NCBI RefSeq assembly: GCF_001424305.1
Contig: NZ_LMPD01000003.1
Coordinates: 420,387 to 484,386, forward strand
Direction: 5' to 3'
DNA: 64,000 bases
DNA from: Pedobacter sp. Leaf176
GTDB lineage: Bacteria; Bacteroidota; Bacteroidia; Sphingobacteriales; Sphingobacteriaceae
The notes beneath the pieces are model-generated. The model saw only the letters and a program-made list of their open reading frames with translations. It did no database searches and was not told the origin of the DNA. The first letter of the stretch is position 1; each line of letters starts with the position of its first letter. Positions 25,776 through 33,989 of the stretch are shown piece by piece. Both the position numbers and the translations under genes were made by a program.

Positions 25776-27164
25776 TCAGACCGTTTCGCCTCCGTTAGCC
25801 AACCATTCTTTGATGCCGCCCGAATAGTTTTTGATGTTGTCGAAACCATTATTTATCAAAATAGAATAGGCAATGGTGGCACGGTCGCCACTTTGGCAAT
25901 GGATCACCACCTGTTTATCTTTACTGATCTTGTGCAGGTTATCCGGCAGTGTACCAACAAAAACATGTTCAGCGCCTTCAATATGCCCATCATTATATTC
26001 CTTTAAATTACGTACATCAACAATTTGTGCGTCTTCGGAATTTAGATAAGCCCTGAATGAATTCAGATCAATTACTTCCGCAGTTTGTAATTCAATACCA
26101 GGACTATTTACATTTTCCAGAAAACCGTAAATATTGTCTAGGCCAATGCGCATTAGCTTTCTGGTAATATCTTCCATTTCATCATCATTGGCCACTAAGA
26201 TAAATTGCTCCTGGTAGTTTAAAATCCAGCCAGCCCAGGTAGCTAAACTATTGTTATGTTGAATGTTGATGCTGCCTGGAATAAAACACTTTGCAAAGTC
26301 CATTTTATTGCGGGTATCTATCACGCTAACGCCGTCTTCATATGCTTTTTTAAAGGCTTCGTCAGATAATTGGATATGCTTTGGCACTTCAACCAATAGT
26401 GGCCTTTCAACTTTGTTCAAGTGTTTCATCATGGCAAAATATTTGGGAGGCTCGGGTTGTCCGGCGAGCAAATTGTCTACAAAGCTATTTTCATCATTCT
26501 GATATTGAAACGCCCAATTTCTAATTTTCTCATAGCCTACCGTTGAGCTTGGCACAGCGCCAAGCGCTTTGCCACAGGACGAACCGGCACCATGGCCCGG
26601 CCAAACCTGTATAAATTGCGGAAGTGCTGCGAAAGCCTGTACAGATTTGTACATCTGTTTGGCACCTATTTCCTGACTTCCCGCTAATCCGGCTGCTTTC
26701 TCAAGTAGATCCGGTCGGCCGATATCCCCTACGAATACAAAATCTCCGGTAAAGATCATCACAGGTTCACTGGTTGTGGGATGGTCGGTGAGCAAAAAGC
26801 TGATGCTCTCTGGCGTATGGCCGGGCGTATGCAAAACTTTTAATGTCAGATTTCCCACCCTGATAACGTCGGCATCTTTCAAGCCAACATGCTCGAATTG
26901 GTATTGCCAATCTTCACCACCTTCGGCTGATAAGTACAATTTAGCGCCCGTTACTGCTGCCAATTCTCTGGAGCCAGCTAAAAAATCAGCAATGATATGC
27001 GTTTCGGCAATGTGGGTGATGGTGAGGTTATGCTGCGCTGCAATTTTTAAATACACATCCATATCACGTTGTGCATCAATCACAATTGCTTCGCCTTTGG
27101 CTTGGCAACCTATTAGATAGCTCGCCTGGGCTAAGCTTTTATCATATATGTGTTCAAAAAACAT
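25776..27164 (-). CDS. MBL-fold persulfide dioxygenase-like protein with two rhodanese domains
   Basis: 462 aa. The MBL domain (about 1-245) has E-T-H-I-I-A-D-F, H-T-P-G-H-T-P-E-S and F-T-G-D-F-x-F-x-G-D-I-G-R-P-D. The three iron ligands of ETHE1-type persulfide dioxygenases (first His of the motif, the His of G-H-T-P, the Asp of T-G-D) are kept, while the second and third His of H-x-H-x-D-H are Ile and Phe. Rhodanese 1 (about 265-360) lacks the catalytic Cys (A-N-D-D-E-M). Rhodanese 2 (about 370-460) has the active loop C-Q-S-G-D-R. Likely oxidises glutathione persulfide to sulfite. Confidence 0.88.
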   Translation of the reverse strand: MFFEHIYDKSLAQASYLIGCQAKGEAIVIDAQRDMDVYLKIAAQHNLTITHIAETHIIADFLAGSRELAAVTGAKLYLSAEGGEDWQYQFEHVGLKDADVIRVGNLTLKVLHTPGHTPESISFLLTDHPTTSEPVMIFTGDFVFVGDIGRPDLLEKAAGLAGSQEIGAKQMYKSVQAFAALPQFIQVWPGHGAGSSCGKALGAVPSSTVGYEKIRNWAFQYQNDENSFVDNLLAGQPEPPKYFAMMKHLNKVERPLLVEVPKHIQLSDEAFKKAYEDGVSVIDTRNKMDFAKCFIPGSINIQHNNSLATWAGWILNYQEQFILVANDDEMEDITRKLMRIGLDNIYGFLENVNSPGIELQTAEVIDLNSFRAYLNSEDAQIVDVRNLKEYNDGHIEGAEHVFVGTLPDNLHKISKDKQVVIHCQSGDRATIAYSILINNGFDNIKNYSGGIKEWLANGGETV

Positions 27165-27216
27165 CAGTTTTGGTTTTATAATTCTGTTGTAAAGTTGGGG
27201 CTATTATTTTTTTTGT

Positions 27217-27234
27217 ACAGTTACTTTAGTTACA
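27217..27234 (-). promoter_or_regulatory. Conserved 18-bp motif upstream of the MBL/rhodanese gene
   Basis: On the plus strand the motif is ACAG-T-TACTTTAGTTACA; on the gene strand it holds the direct repeat GTAAC-TAAA-GTAAC. The same motif with one change lies at 28082-28099 before the TauE gene. A weak -7-like CAACTTTA lies exactly 19 bp downstream (27190-27197), the same spacing as at the TauE copy. Probably a binding site for the Crp/Fnr-type regulator of this cluster or an alternative sigma factor. Confidence 0.5.
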
Positions 27235-27238
27235 AAGG

Positions 27239-28036
27239 CTATATTCTTTTTAATAATATTTCTTTAATCAAGATGTAGATGCCCATAACCAGCACAAACC
27301 ATCCAAAAGCGGGTTTTAGTTTTTTACCCTCTATTTTGGCGGATAGATAGCTGCCGATAAAAATGCCAAATATAGCAATTATGGTAACGGTGAGTAAAAA
27401 AGGCCAGCGAACAGGGCTTTGGTCCATAGAAAACGCAAATCCTGCTAATGAATTCACCGCAATGATGACAAGCGAAGTACCTACAGCGGTTTTCATTGTT
27501 AGTTTTAACAGCTTAATCAATGCCGGTATAATTAAGAAACCACCACCGGCACCGATAAGGCCAGTTACAATGCCTACCAAGAGACCTCGTACCACTATCC
27601 AAATCATATGGGCAGTCCTATTACATTCCTCCTCGCCTTCAACAGCTTTTTTAATCATGCTGTAAGCGGCAAGTAACATTAAAACTGCAAAAAAAAGCAT
27701 CAGTAAGATAGACCTGGTCAGCTCGAAACCGCCTACATTCATCACCAGTTCCGGAATTCGCGGTAGCAAGTAATGACGGGTTAAGAACACAGAAATGGTA
27801 GAAGGCAGACCAAAAAACAGGACAATCCTTACCTCTACCCACCCCTTTTTTAAATAGGAAAGTGAGCCTACCGAACTTGTAAACCCTACCACAAAAAGAG
27901 AGTAGGTTGTTGCAAGAACCGTATCGATCGAAAAGAGATAAACCAGCACTGGAACTGTTAATATGCTACCCCCTCCGCCAATTAACCCTAATGATATGCC
28001 AATAAGAACTGATGCCAGATAGCCAATAATTTCCAT
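27239..28036 (-). CDS. TauE/SafE family sulfite exporter
   Basis: 265 aa with about eight hydrophobic segments. G-x-G-G-G-S near residue 20 (I-G-G-G-G-S-I-L-T-V-P) and its repeat near 165 (I-G-A-G-G-G-F-L-I-I-P) are the two inverted-repeat signatures of the family. TauE/SafE proteins export sulfite or sulfoacetate-type anions, which fits disposal of sulfite made by the neighbouring persulfide dioxygenase. Its stop lies 74 bp before the MBL gene, which has its own motif copy. Confidence 0.9.
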   Translation of the reverse strand: MEIIGYLASVLIGISLGLIGGGGSILTVPVLVYLFSIDTVLATTYSLFVVGFTSSVGSLSYLKKGWVEVRIVLFFGLPSTISVFLTRHYLLPRIPELVMNVGGFELTRSILLMLFFAVLMLLAAYSMIKKAVEGEEECNRTAHMIWIVVRGLLVGIVTGLIGAGGGFLIIPALIKLLKLTMKTAVGTSLVIIAVNSLAGFAFSMDQSPVRWPFLLTVTIIAIFGIFIGSYLSAKIEGKKLKPAFGWFVLVMGIYILIKEILLKRI

Positions 28037-28054
28037 GTGCTTGCTTTATTAGCT

Positions 28055-28099
28055 CAAAGCTAGTGCAAATGAAAAATGGACACAGCTACTTTAGTTACA
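28055..28099 (-). promoter_or_regulatory. TauE gene promoter with copy of the 18-bp motif
   Basis: TAGCTTTG on the minus strand (28055-28062) matches TAnnTTTG. Nineteen bp upstream begins ACAG-C-TACTTTAGTTACA (28082-28099), identical to the copy at 27217 except for one base. The motif occupies the place of the -33 element and overlaps the last codons of the regulator gene. This is the arrangement of an activator-dependent promoter. Confidence 0.55.
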
Positions 28100-28718
28100 C
28101 AAGGATAATTTTATTTCTTCCCAAATTTACGGTGCCTTGATCTTCCAGTTGTTTAAGTAGACGAGAAACTACCACGCGGGCCGTACCCAGTTCGTTGGCC
28201 AATTGCTCGTGGGTAATGGCAATGATTTTACTATCGGTAAGGGCAGCCTTTTTATGTAGCAGGTTAAGCAACCGTTCATCCACTTTTTTGAAGGCTATGG
28301 CGTTAACCATTTCTAAAAGTTCTTCGAACCGCTTATGGTATAAACGGAAAATATAATCCAGCCACTGCGGATACTCCTTAATAAAGAGTGACGCTTTATC
28401 AATCGGAAGGAATAAAATTTCGGCATCTTCTTCCACTTCAGCTTTTACCTTACTCGTTTCGTTGTGCATGCCGCCCAGAAACGACATGATACAACTCTCG
28501 CCGGCTTTAATATAGTAAAGCAGGATCTCGCGTCCATCTTCTTCTGTGCGCATTACTTTCATACTGCCTTTTACCACAATAGGTATGGCTCTGATGTGTG
28601 CCTGCTCATTCAGAATGGCGCTACCCGCTTCATATTTCTTAAGCGTACTGTGCTCGTAGAGTTTTGCTACTAACTCTGGCGACGACTTAAGTGCTTCAAC
28701 TTGGTTTAGATTTTCCAT
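28095..28718 (-). CDS. Crp/Fnr family transcriptional regulator of the sulfur cluster
   Basis: 207 aa: cNMP-binding-like beta-roll (about 20-115), dimer helix, HTH near 165-190 (T-H-E-Q-L-A-N-E-L-G-T-A-R-V-V-V-S-R). The recognition helix has V where Crp and Fnr carry the glutamate that reads the TGA core, so its operator should differ from TGA-type sites; the 18-bp motif found twice downstream lacks TGA, consistent with that. C in E-S-C-I-M near 75 might sense thiol chemistry, but this is speculation. It lies 21 bp after an MDR oxidoreductase gene on the same strand. Confidence 0.88.
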   Translation of the reverse strand: MENLNQVEALKSSPELVAKLYEHSTLKKYEAGSAILNEQAHIRAIPIVVKGSMKVMRTEEDGREILLYYIKAGESCIMSFLGGMHNETSKVKAEVEEDAEILFLPIDKASLFIKEYPQWLDYIFRLYHKRFEELLEMVNAIAFKKVDERLLNLLHKKAALTDSKIIAITHEQLANELGTARVVVSRLLKQLEDQGTVNLGRNKIILV

Positions 28719-28739
28719 AAATTAAATAAACAAATTAAC

Positions 28740-29741
28740 TTATTGAATATTAACGACCACTTTTCCCTTAGCACGGCCACTCTCCACGTATTCCATCGCA
28801 TCATTGATTTTTTCAAAAGGAAAGACCTTGTCTAACACAGGTTTAATAACGCCCTGTTCGATCAGTTTAGAAATTTGCTGCAATTGCTTTCCATCAGCTT
28901 TCATAAATAGAAATGAATAATCTACACCCAGTTTTCTGGCCTTTTTTCTGATGCCAAAACTAGTTAACGATAGAACGGTTCTGATGATCCATGATGCACC
29001 AATTGCCTTGGCAAAATCGGGTGTTGGTGGTCCGGAGATTGAAATTGCCTTACCTCCAGGCTTTAGGATATTTAATGATTTTTTCAATGTCTTGCCGTCC
29101 TGGCTGTTCAGCACAACATCATAATCTTTTAAGATAGCCTCAAAATCTTCATTTTTGTAATCGATCAGCACATCTGCGCCAAGTTCCTTCAACATGGCAA
29201 AGCTCCTTTCACTTGCCGTTGTGGCTACCGTTGCACCCAGGTATTTAGCCAGTTGTATCGCAATTGTGCCTACACCACCAGATCCCGCTTGGATAAATAC
29301 TTTCTGTCCCTTTTTGAGGCTTCCTCTTTCTACCAGGGCTTGCCAGGCCGTGAGCGCCACAAGGGGAACCGATGCTGCCTCTTCCATAGAAAGGTTCGCT
29401 GGTTTTAAGGCTAAATCTTTTTCATTGATCGCTATAAATTCGGCAAAGGTGCCGATTTTGAAATCTGCTGGACGTGCGAAAACCTCATCACCGACCTTGA
29501 ACTGTTTAACATTTTTTCCGATCTGACTCACTATACCAGCTGCATCATGTCCAAGAATAAGTGGCAGTTTATAAGGCAGTATCAGCTTAAACTCACCAGA
29601 CTTTATCTTAGAATCCAAGAGATTGAGACCAGAAGCATGGACTTTTACCAAAATCTCGTCATCCTTGATGAGTGGAATAGTTGAATCGGTAAATTCAAGA
29701 ACCCCCTTTTTATCATATTTTTTTACTATGCATGCTTTCAT
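28740..29741 (-). CDS. NADP-dependent MDR oxidoreductase (quinone reductase-like)
   Basis: 333 aa zinc-independent medium-chain reductase. The GroES-like part carries L-G-H-D-A-A-G and the NADPH-binding loop is A-G-S-G-G-V-G near residue 150. Zinc ligands of alcohol dehydrogenases are absent. Such enzymes reduce quinones or alpha,beta-unsaturated carbonyls. It is last of the four-gene operon that starts with the Old Yellow Enzyme gene at 32427; the SDR gene upstream is 10 bp away. Confidence 0.88.
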   Translation of the reverse strand: MKACIVKKYDKKGVLEFTDSTIPLIKDDEILVKVHASGLNLLDSKIKSGEFKLILPYKLPLILGHDAAGIVSQIGKNVKQFKVGDEVFARPADFKIGTFAEFIAINEKDLALKPANLSMEEAASVPLVALTAWQALVERGSLKKGQKVFIQAGSGGVGTIAIQLAKYLGATVATTASERSFAMLKELGADVLIDYKNEDFEAILKDYDVVLNSQDGKTLKKSLNILKPGGKAISISGPPTPDFAKAIGASWIIRTVLSLTSFGIRKKARKLGVDYSFLFMKADGKQLQQISKLIEQGVIKPVLDKVFPFEKINDAMEYVESGRAKGKVVVNIQ

Positions 29742-29751
29742 TTGAAGATGG

Positions 29752-30519
29752 TTATGATTTTAGTAGTGAATTTAGCTTTTTTGGGTTGATAAGGCTGAAC
29801 GCCAGGTTGGGTAAAATCCGGTTAAACATAAATATAATTTTGGAGTCGCCCACCCGAATAGTATACTGATCTTGTTGAAGTCCTTTTATCAGTCCTGCTA
29901 CCAACTGCCCGGTACTCATCTTTTTATCATCCCTGTCGGCTACCATTTCCGTATCAACCAGGGGTGGCAGGAGTTCAAAAACTTTCACTTTAGCACCTAT
30001 GATATTGAGATGCGCTCTTAACGATCTGGTGTAGAAAGCCAGGGCCGTTTTAGATGCCGAATAAGTGGCTTCAATTAAAGAGGGAACTATGCTGAGAATG
30101 GAAGTGGTCATGATGATGGCACTTTCGTTTCTGGATCTAAGCATTTCCATAAAAAGGTTGTTTAAACGGATTACCCCTAGGTAATTAACCTGCATTTCAT
30201 ATTCCGCTCCTTTAAAATGGTCGTCGCTGGAAATACCCAGGTTTTTTGGAGCTACACCCACACCAGCGTTGTTGTATAAGATATCAATGCCGCCAAGTTC
30301 GCTTACCTTTTTGAAAAGTGCCAAAGCATCTTCCCCGCTACCTGCATCGCTTTTGATGCAAACAAGTGTTGGGTAGGCATTTTTTGCCAAATCCAGTTTC
30401 TGCTGATTTCTACCGGTAACAATCACCTTTGCACCTAGTTCTAAAAATTGCTTCGCGGCTTCAAGCCCTATGCCAGAGCCCCCGCCAGTAATGAGTATGG
30501 TTTTACCTTTTATGTTCAT
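29752..30519 (-). CDS. Short-chain dehydrogenase/reductase, DltE-like (copy 1)
   Basis: 255 aa SDR. T-G-G-G-S-G-I-G-L-E near the N-terminus is the NAD(P)-binding loop, N-N-A-G follows near residue 85, and the catalytic Y-S-A-S-K lies near 153. I place the start at 30519 (M-N-I-K-G-K-T); upstream codons run into the preceding gene. It is a diverged relative of the SDR encoded just upstream (L-L-P-P-L-V-D-T-E vs L-Y-P-P-L-V-N-T-E), so the pair probably arose by tandem duplication. Confidence 0.88.
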   Translation of the reverse strand: MNIKGKTILITGGGSGIGLEAAKQFLELGAKVIVTGRNQQKLDLAKNAYPTLVCIKSDAGSGEDALALFKKVSELGGIDILYNNAGVGVAPKNLGISSDDHFKGAEYEMQVNYLGVIRLNNLFMEMLRSRNESAIIMTTSILSIVPSLIEATYSASKTALAFYTRSLRAHLNIIGAKVKVFELLPPLVDTEMVADRDDKKMSTGQLVAGLIKGLQQDQYTIRVGDSKIIFMFNRILPNLAFSLINPKKLNSLLKS

Positions 30520-30529
30520 TGCCGTGCGA

Positions 30530-31258
30530 TTAATGGGGAACATTCTCCGTAATCGGGAAAACCAGTTCATGGATTTTTTTCGTATCGCCCACCGGAACTT
30601 CAAACTGGTTTTTCTCCAACGCAATAAACAGTTCATCCGCTACTTCCGATGCTGGAATGCCATTTGCTCCACCAATCCCCGCAGAAAATTCTGTATTTAC
30701 CAAGGGTGGGTAGAGTTCATAAACATTTAATTTGTCGTTTTCTGCAAAAGTATCCCTAAGTCCTTGGGTATAACCATGGAGCGCGGCCTTGCTTGCAGAA
30801 TAGGTAGGCAGGTATTTGTTAGACCTGAATACTGCAATCGAAGAAACGTTTACAATGGCAGCTTCTTCTTGTTTTAAAAGCTGTGGCAAAGTTAAAGCCG
30901 TAAAGTCTATTACGCTGATGTAATTGGTGTTAATTTCCTCGTAAGCTTTATCTGCTGTGTTACTACTGCTGTCGCTCAAATCGTTCATAAAAGCTGCGCC
31001 AGCATTATTGATGATGATATTTAGATTTGGATGATTGTTTTTTAGTTCTTCAACAATCTTTAACCGATCTGCCTTCACTGATAAATCGCCCTGTATGGCA
31101 ATGGCGTTATCCAACTGGGTCAGGGCACTTTGCAGGCGCGCTTGTTTTCGACCATTAATGATAATTTTGTTGCCTGCTGCGCTAAATTTTTTGGCGATAG
31201 CTAAGCCAATTCCGGCGCTCCCGCCGCTAATAAATATGGTGTTTCCGGTTGTTTCCAT
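30530..31258 (-). CDS. Short-chain dehydrogenase/reductase, DltE-like (copy 2)
   Basis: 242 aa SDR with S-G-G-S-A-G-I-G-L-A at the N-terminus, N-N-A-G-A near residue 85 and Y-S-A-S-K near 155. Like its neighbour it has the DltE-type C-terminal half (Y-P-P-L-V-N-T-E-F). Substrate unknown. It lies 74 bp downstream of the Old Yellow Enzyme gene and 10 bp upstream of the second SDR, in the same operon. Confidence 0.88.
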   Translation of the reverse strand: METTGNTIFISGGSAGIGLAIAKKFSAAGNKIIINGRKQARLQSALTQLDNAIAIQGDLSVKADRLKIVEELKNNHPNLNIIINNAGAAFMNDLSDSSSNTADKAYEEINTNYISVIDFTALTLPQLLKQEEAAIVNVSSIAVFRSNKYLPTYSASKAALHGYTQGLRDTFAENDKLNVYELYPPLVNTEFSAGIGGANGIPASEVADELFIALEKNQFEVPVGDTKKIHELVFPITENVPH

Positions 31259-31332
31259 TTTTTCCTTTGTTTCTTTATTTTGCTGTTTGCGACAGGGAAC
31301 AGCTGAAAGCCTGCCCGATCGAACAAATATTT

Positions 31333-32427
31333 TTAATTGTTAAGGCTTGGATAGTCTGTATATCCTTTTTCGCCCGGGGTGTAAAAGGTAGCCTGATCTG
31401 GTTGGTCAAGCGCTGCATCTGTCTTGAATCGTAGTACCAAATCTGGATTGGCTATAAACGGAACACCAAAAGATACCAAATCGGCATCACCAGCGGCTAA
31501 AACCTGATTAGCCGTCTCTTTATTGAAACCCCTGTTGATGATAATGGTTCCCTTGTATATTTTACGAAAATGTTTGGAAACCTGCTGTATAGCCTCCGGA
31601 ATTGCCGAAACGTCTGTAAATGGTTCTATCAGGTGAATGTATAACAGGTCGAAATCATTAAGTCTTCTCACGATATAATTGTATAAATCGATAGTCTCAT
31701 CGTCAACTGAAATGCCCATGATGCCATTTAAAGATGGATTTAAACGAACTCCTACCCGTTTCATATCAACCACCTCTTTCAGTTCATCCAGAATGTCGAA
31801 CAAAATGCGGGCACGGTTTTCAACAGAACCGCCATACTCGTCTGTTCTATGGTTTGTATTTTTACTGAAGAATTGCTGCAACAGGTAACCATTGGCGCCA
31901 TGCAGTTCCACACCATCAAAACCAGCCTCAAAAGCGTTAATGGCGGCTTGCTTAAAATCATTGATTGTTCTCTTGATATCTTCAACCGTCATTGGTTGTG
32001 GCGCTTCAGATGGTTTAAAGCCCTCAGCGGTAAATACCTGTTGCTCCGGATTTACAGCCGAGGGTGCCAATGGCTTTTTCCCCCCATGCAAGTCGGGATG
32101 AGAATATGCCCCGGTATGCCAAAGCTGGGCAACAATTTTACCGCCTTCAGTATGTACTGCCTCTGTGGTAAGCTTCCATCCCTTCACCTGTTCTTGACTA
32201 TAAATACCTGGTACATTTATTACACCAACTGCCTCTTTACTTATAAAAGTGCCTTCAGTGATGATCAATCCGGCGGTTGCACGCTGTTTATAATAATGTG
32301 CAGTAAGTTCTGTTGCAACGTTATCTGGGTTGGCAGAGCGGCTCCTGGTCATTGGTGCCATAACAATTCTGTTGTTTAATTTCAGCTCATTCAAGCTATA
32401 TGATTCAAAAATTTGTGGTGTTTCCAT
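31333..32427 (-). CDS. Old Yellow Enzyme family alkene reductase (NemA-like)
   Basis: 364 aa FMN enzyme of the NemA/OYE class. Landmarks are M-A-P-M-T-R-S-R near residue 25, L-W-H-T-G near 103, the substrate-binding H-G-A-N-G-Y-L-L-Q-Q-F near 180, and the C-terminal G-x-P-F-I-A-N-P-D-L. OYEs reduce electrophilic alkenes, nitro compounds and quinones with NADPH. The gene is divergent from an HxlR regulator and heads an operon with two SDRs and an MDR reductase, a typical electrophile-detoxification set. Confidence 0.93.
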   Translation of the reverse strand: METPQIFESYSLNELKLNNRIVMAPMTRSRSANPDNVATELTAHYYKQRATAGLIITEGTFISKEAVGVINVPGIYSQEQVKGWKLTTEAVHTEGGKIVAQLWHTGAYSHPDLHGGKKPLAPSAVNPEQQVFTAEGFKPSEAPQPMTVEDIKRTINDFKQAAINAFEAGFDGVELHGANGYLLQQFFSKNTNHRTDEYGGSVENRARILFDILDELKEVVDMKRVGVRLNPSLNGIMGISVDDETIDLYNYIVRRLNDFDLLYIHLIEPFTDVSAIPEAIQQVSKHFRKIYKGTIIINRGFNKETANQVLAAGDADLVSFGVPFIANPDLVLRFKTDAALDQPDQATFYTPGEKGYTDYPSLNN

Positions 32428-32451
32428 TGCAATTTAATTTAACTTTTGTAG

Positions 32452-32504
32452 ATTTGCTTGCGTTTTGCAAGTGCAAATATACAAACAACTTTCATTTTGC
32501 AAGT
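32452..32504. promoter_or_regulatory. OYE promoter and HxlR operator candidates
   Basis: On the minus strand TATATTTG (32474-32481) matches TAnnTTTG for the OYE gene. It overlaps the inverted repeat ATTTGCTTGC (32452-32461) / GCAAGTGCAAAT (32467-32478), whose arms match with a 2-base gap. A ten-base element TTTTGCAAGT occurs twice in direct orientation (32463-32472 and 32495-32504), 32 bp or three turns apart; the second copy falls at the -33 position. Repression by the divergent HxlR protein is the simplest reading. Confidence 0.55.
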
Positions 32505-32522
32505 AATTTATTGTTTTATTTT

Positions 32523-32930
32523 ATGGCGGTTTTAAAAAGAAGGTCTGAATGCCCAATTAGCAGCTCTTTAGACATATGGGGAGACAAATGGTCTTTGTTG
32601 ATTGTTAGGGACTTAATGTTTGCTAAACAGTGTACTTATGGCGATTTCTTGAAATCGGACGAAAGGATAGCGACCAATATTTTAGCTGCCCGGTTACAGA
32701 TGCTGGAAGAGAATGGGGTAATTATTAAACAAGGCCATCCGGATAGCAAGGCCAAAGTTTTGTATAAACTGACTGAAAAAGGGATTGATTTACTTCCCTT
32801 AATGATCGAGATTAATTTGTGGGCCGATAAATATTTTACCCTGCCGTTAGATAGGAAAGCCTTGCTTGCTGAGGTTAAAAAGGATAAGGAAGTTTTTGTG
32901 AAAAGGAAAATGCAAGAGCTAAGAGCATAA
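32523..32930 (+). CDS. HxlR family transcriptional regulator
   Basis: 135 aa winged-helix protein. R-R-S-E-C-P-I-S-S-S-L-D-I-W-G-D-K-W-S-L-L-I-V-R-D-L-M is the family core, with the conserved cysteine that in some members senses electrophiles or redox state. I place the start at 32523 (M-A-V-L-K-R-R); an in-frame ATG at 32400 lies inside the divergent OYE gene. It probably represses the OYE operon from the sites in the shared spacer. Confidence 0.9.
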   Translation: MAVLKRRSECPISSSLDIWGDKWSLLIVRDLMFAKQCTYGDFLKSDERIATNILAARLQMLEENGVIIKQGHPDSKAKVLYKLTEKGIDLLPLMIEINLWADKYFTLPLDRKALLAEVKKDKEVFVKRKMQELRA

Positions 32931-33074
32931 TAAGCGTAGAAAAGTGCATTAAAGATAGCCAGTTTTTGACAACCAAAACATATGTTGATATACTCATAGG
33001 AATTGGGAAGAGCAAAGTACAGTCTAGTAATATTAATGAAGTTGGATTAATAAAAAAAACATAAATTGACAATT

Positions 33075-33818
33075 ATGAAAAAACGATTCATGGTCTTATT
33101 TCTAATTGTTTTAGATATTAACAGTTTTGCACAAACAACAGAACGCGGAGCTGAATTGTATCCTGCCAAAATAAAAATATCCCGTTACCACAACAACTGG
33201 ACACAAAAGTATTACCCTAAACGTATTCAGGAGTTTAAACAGCATCCGCTGAATTTTGGAGACATTGTATTTATTGGCAATAGCATAACTGAAGGGGGGC
33301 AAGATTGGAGCAGTAAATTCGGTGTGGCGCACATTCGCAACAGAGGAATTGCAGGGGATGTTACCGATGGAGTATTAAAACGTTTAACTGAAATCATCTT
33401 TTTTAAACCAAAAGCAGTATTCATCCTGATAGGGATTAATGATCTCTTTAGCCTTCATCATAAAGAAGATAATCCCGCTCTTAAGTATGATAAAGTCGTT
33501 CCATCATCAAATTATATAGGAAAAAACATACTGAAAATTACAAAAACAATTCATCGCGGTTCGCCGGATACGGAAATTTATGTGCGTACATTATTGCCTA
33601 CCCAAAGGACATTCCTGAAGGAAGATATTCTTTTATTAAATAAAATGATAAGGCAAAATGAGCAAAAAGGCTATTATAAGGCAATTGACCTGTATGCCCA
33701 ATTTGTGGATGACAAAGGTGAACTGTCGGGAAAATTTACCAAAGATGGCGTTCACTTGAACGATTCAGGATATGAGAAGTGGGTTAATTTTGAGAAGCCA
33801 ATAATTGAAAGATGGTAA
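33075..33818 (+). CDS. Secreted SGNH/GDSL-type hydrolase
   Basis: 247 aa. A hydrophobic N-terminus ending in S-F-A-Q is a signal peptide. Block I is I-G-N-S-I-T with the nucleophile Ser, block III is I-G-I-N-D, and block V is D-G-V-H-L-N with the catalytic Asp and His. It is probably an acetyl- or other carbohydrate esterase outside the cytoplasm. The ATG at 33075 is used; a TTG three codons upstream is less likely. It stands alone between the HxlR gene and the F420-type gene. Confidence 0.85.
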   Translation: MKKRFMVLFLIVLDINSFAQTTERGAELYPAKIKISRYHNNWTQKYYPKRIQEFKQHPLNFGDIVFIGNSITEGGQDWSSKFGVAHIRNRGIAGDVTDGVLKRLTEIIFFKPKAVFILIGINDLFSLHHKEDNPALKYDKVVPSSNYIGKNILKITKTIHRGSPDTEIYVRTLLPTQRTFLKEDILLLNKMIRQNEQKGYYKAIDLYAQFVDDKGELSGKFTKDGVHLNDSGYEKWVNFEKPIIERW

Positions 33819-33989
33819 AGGTCGTTTTGATCTGTTTGTAATCTGAAAGCAAGGAAGTAGACCTAATATTTACCATCACATCACCATGACGCATATGACC
33901 TCAGCACAGTTTGCTTTCCTAGACGAAAGTCCTATAGTAGTAGAAGCACTTTTTGGTTAATTTTGTATTTAATTTATAAGATCATTACC

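Noticed and set aside
31849..32379. Plus-strand frame of 176 codons opposite the Old Yellow Enzyme gene
   Set aside because: The minus-strand gene has clear FMN and substrate motifs; the plus-strand product looks like a mirror frame with no domain.
33886..33960. 24-codon frame just upstream of the F420-type gene
   Set aside because: Too short, no hydrophobic or family character, and its stop is followed at once by the leader of the next gene; possibly a remnant but not supportable.
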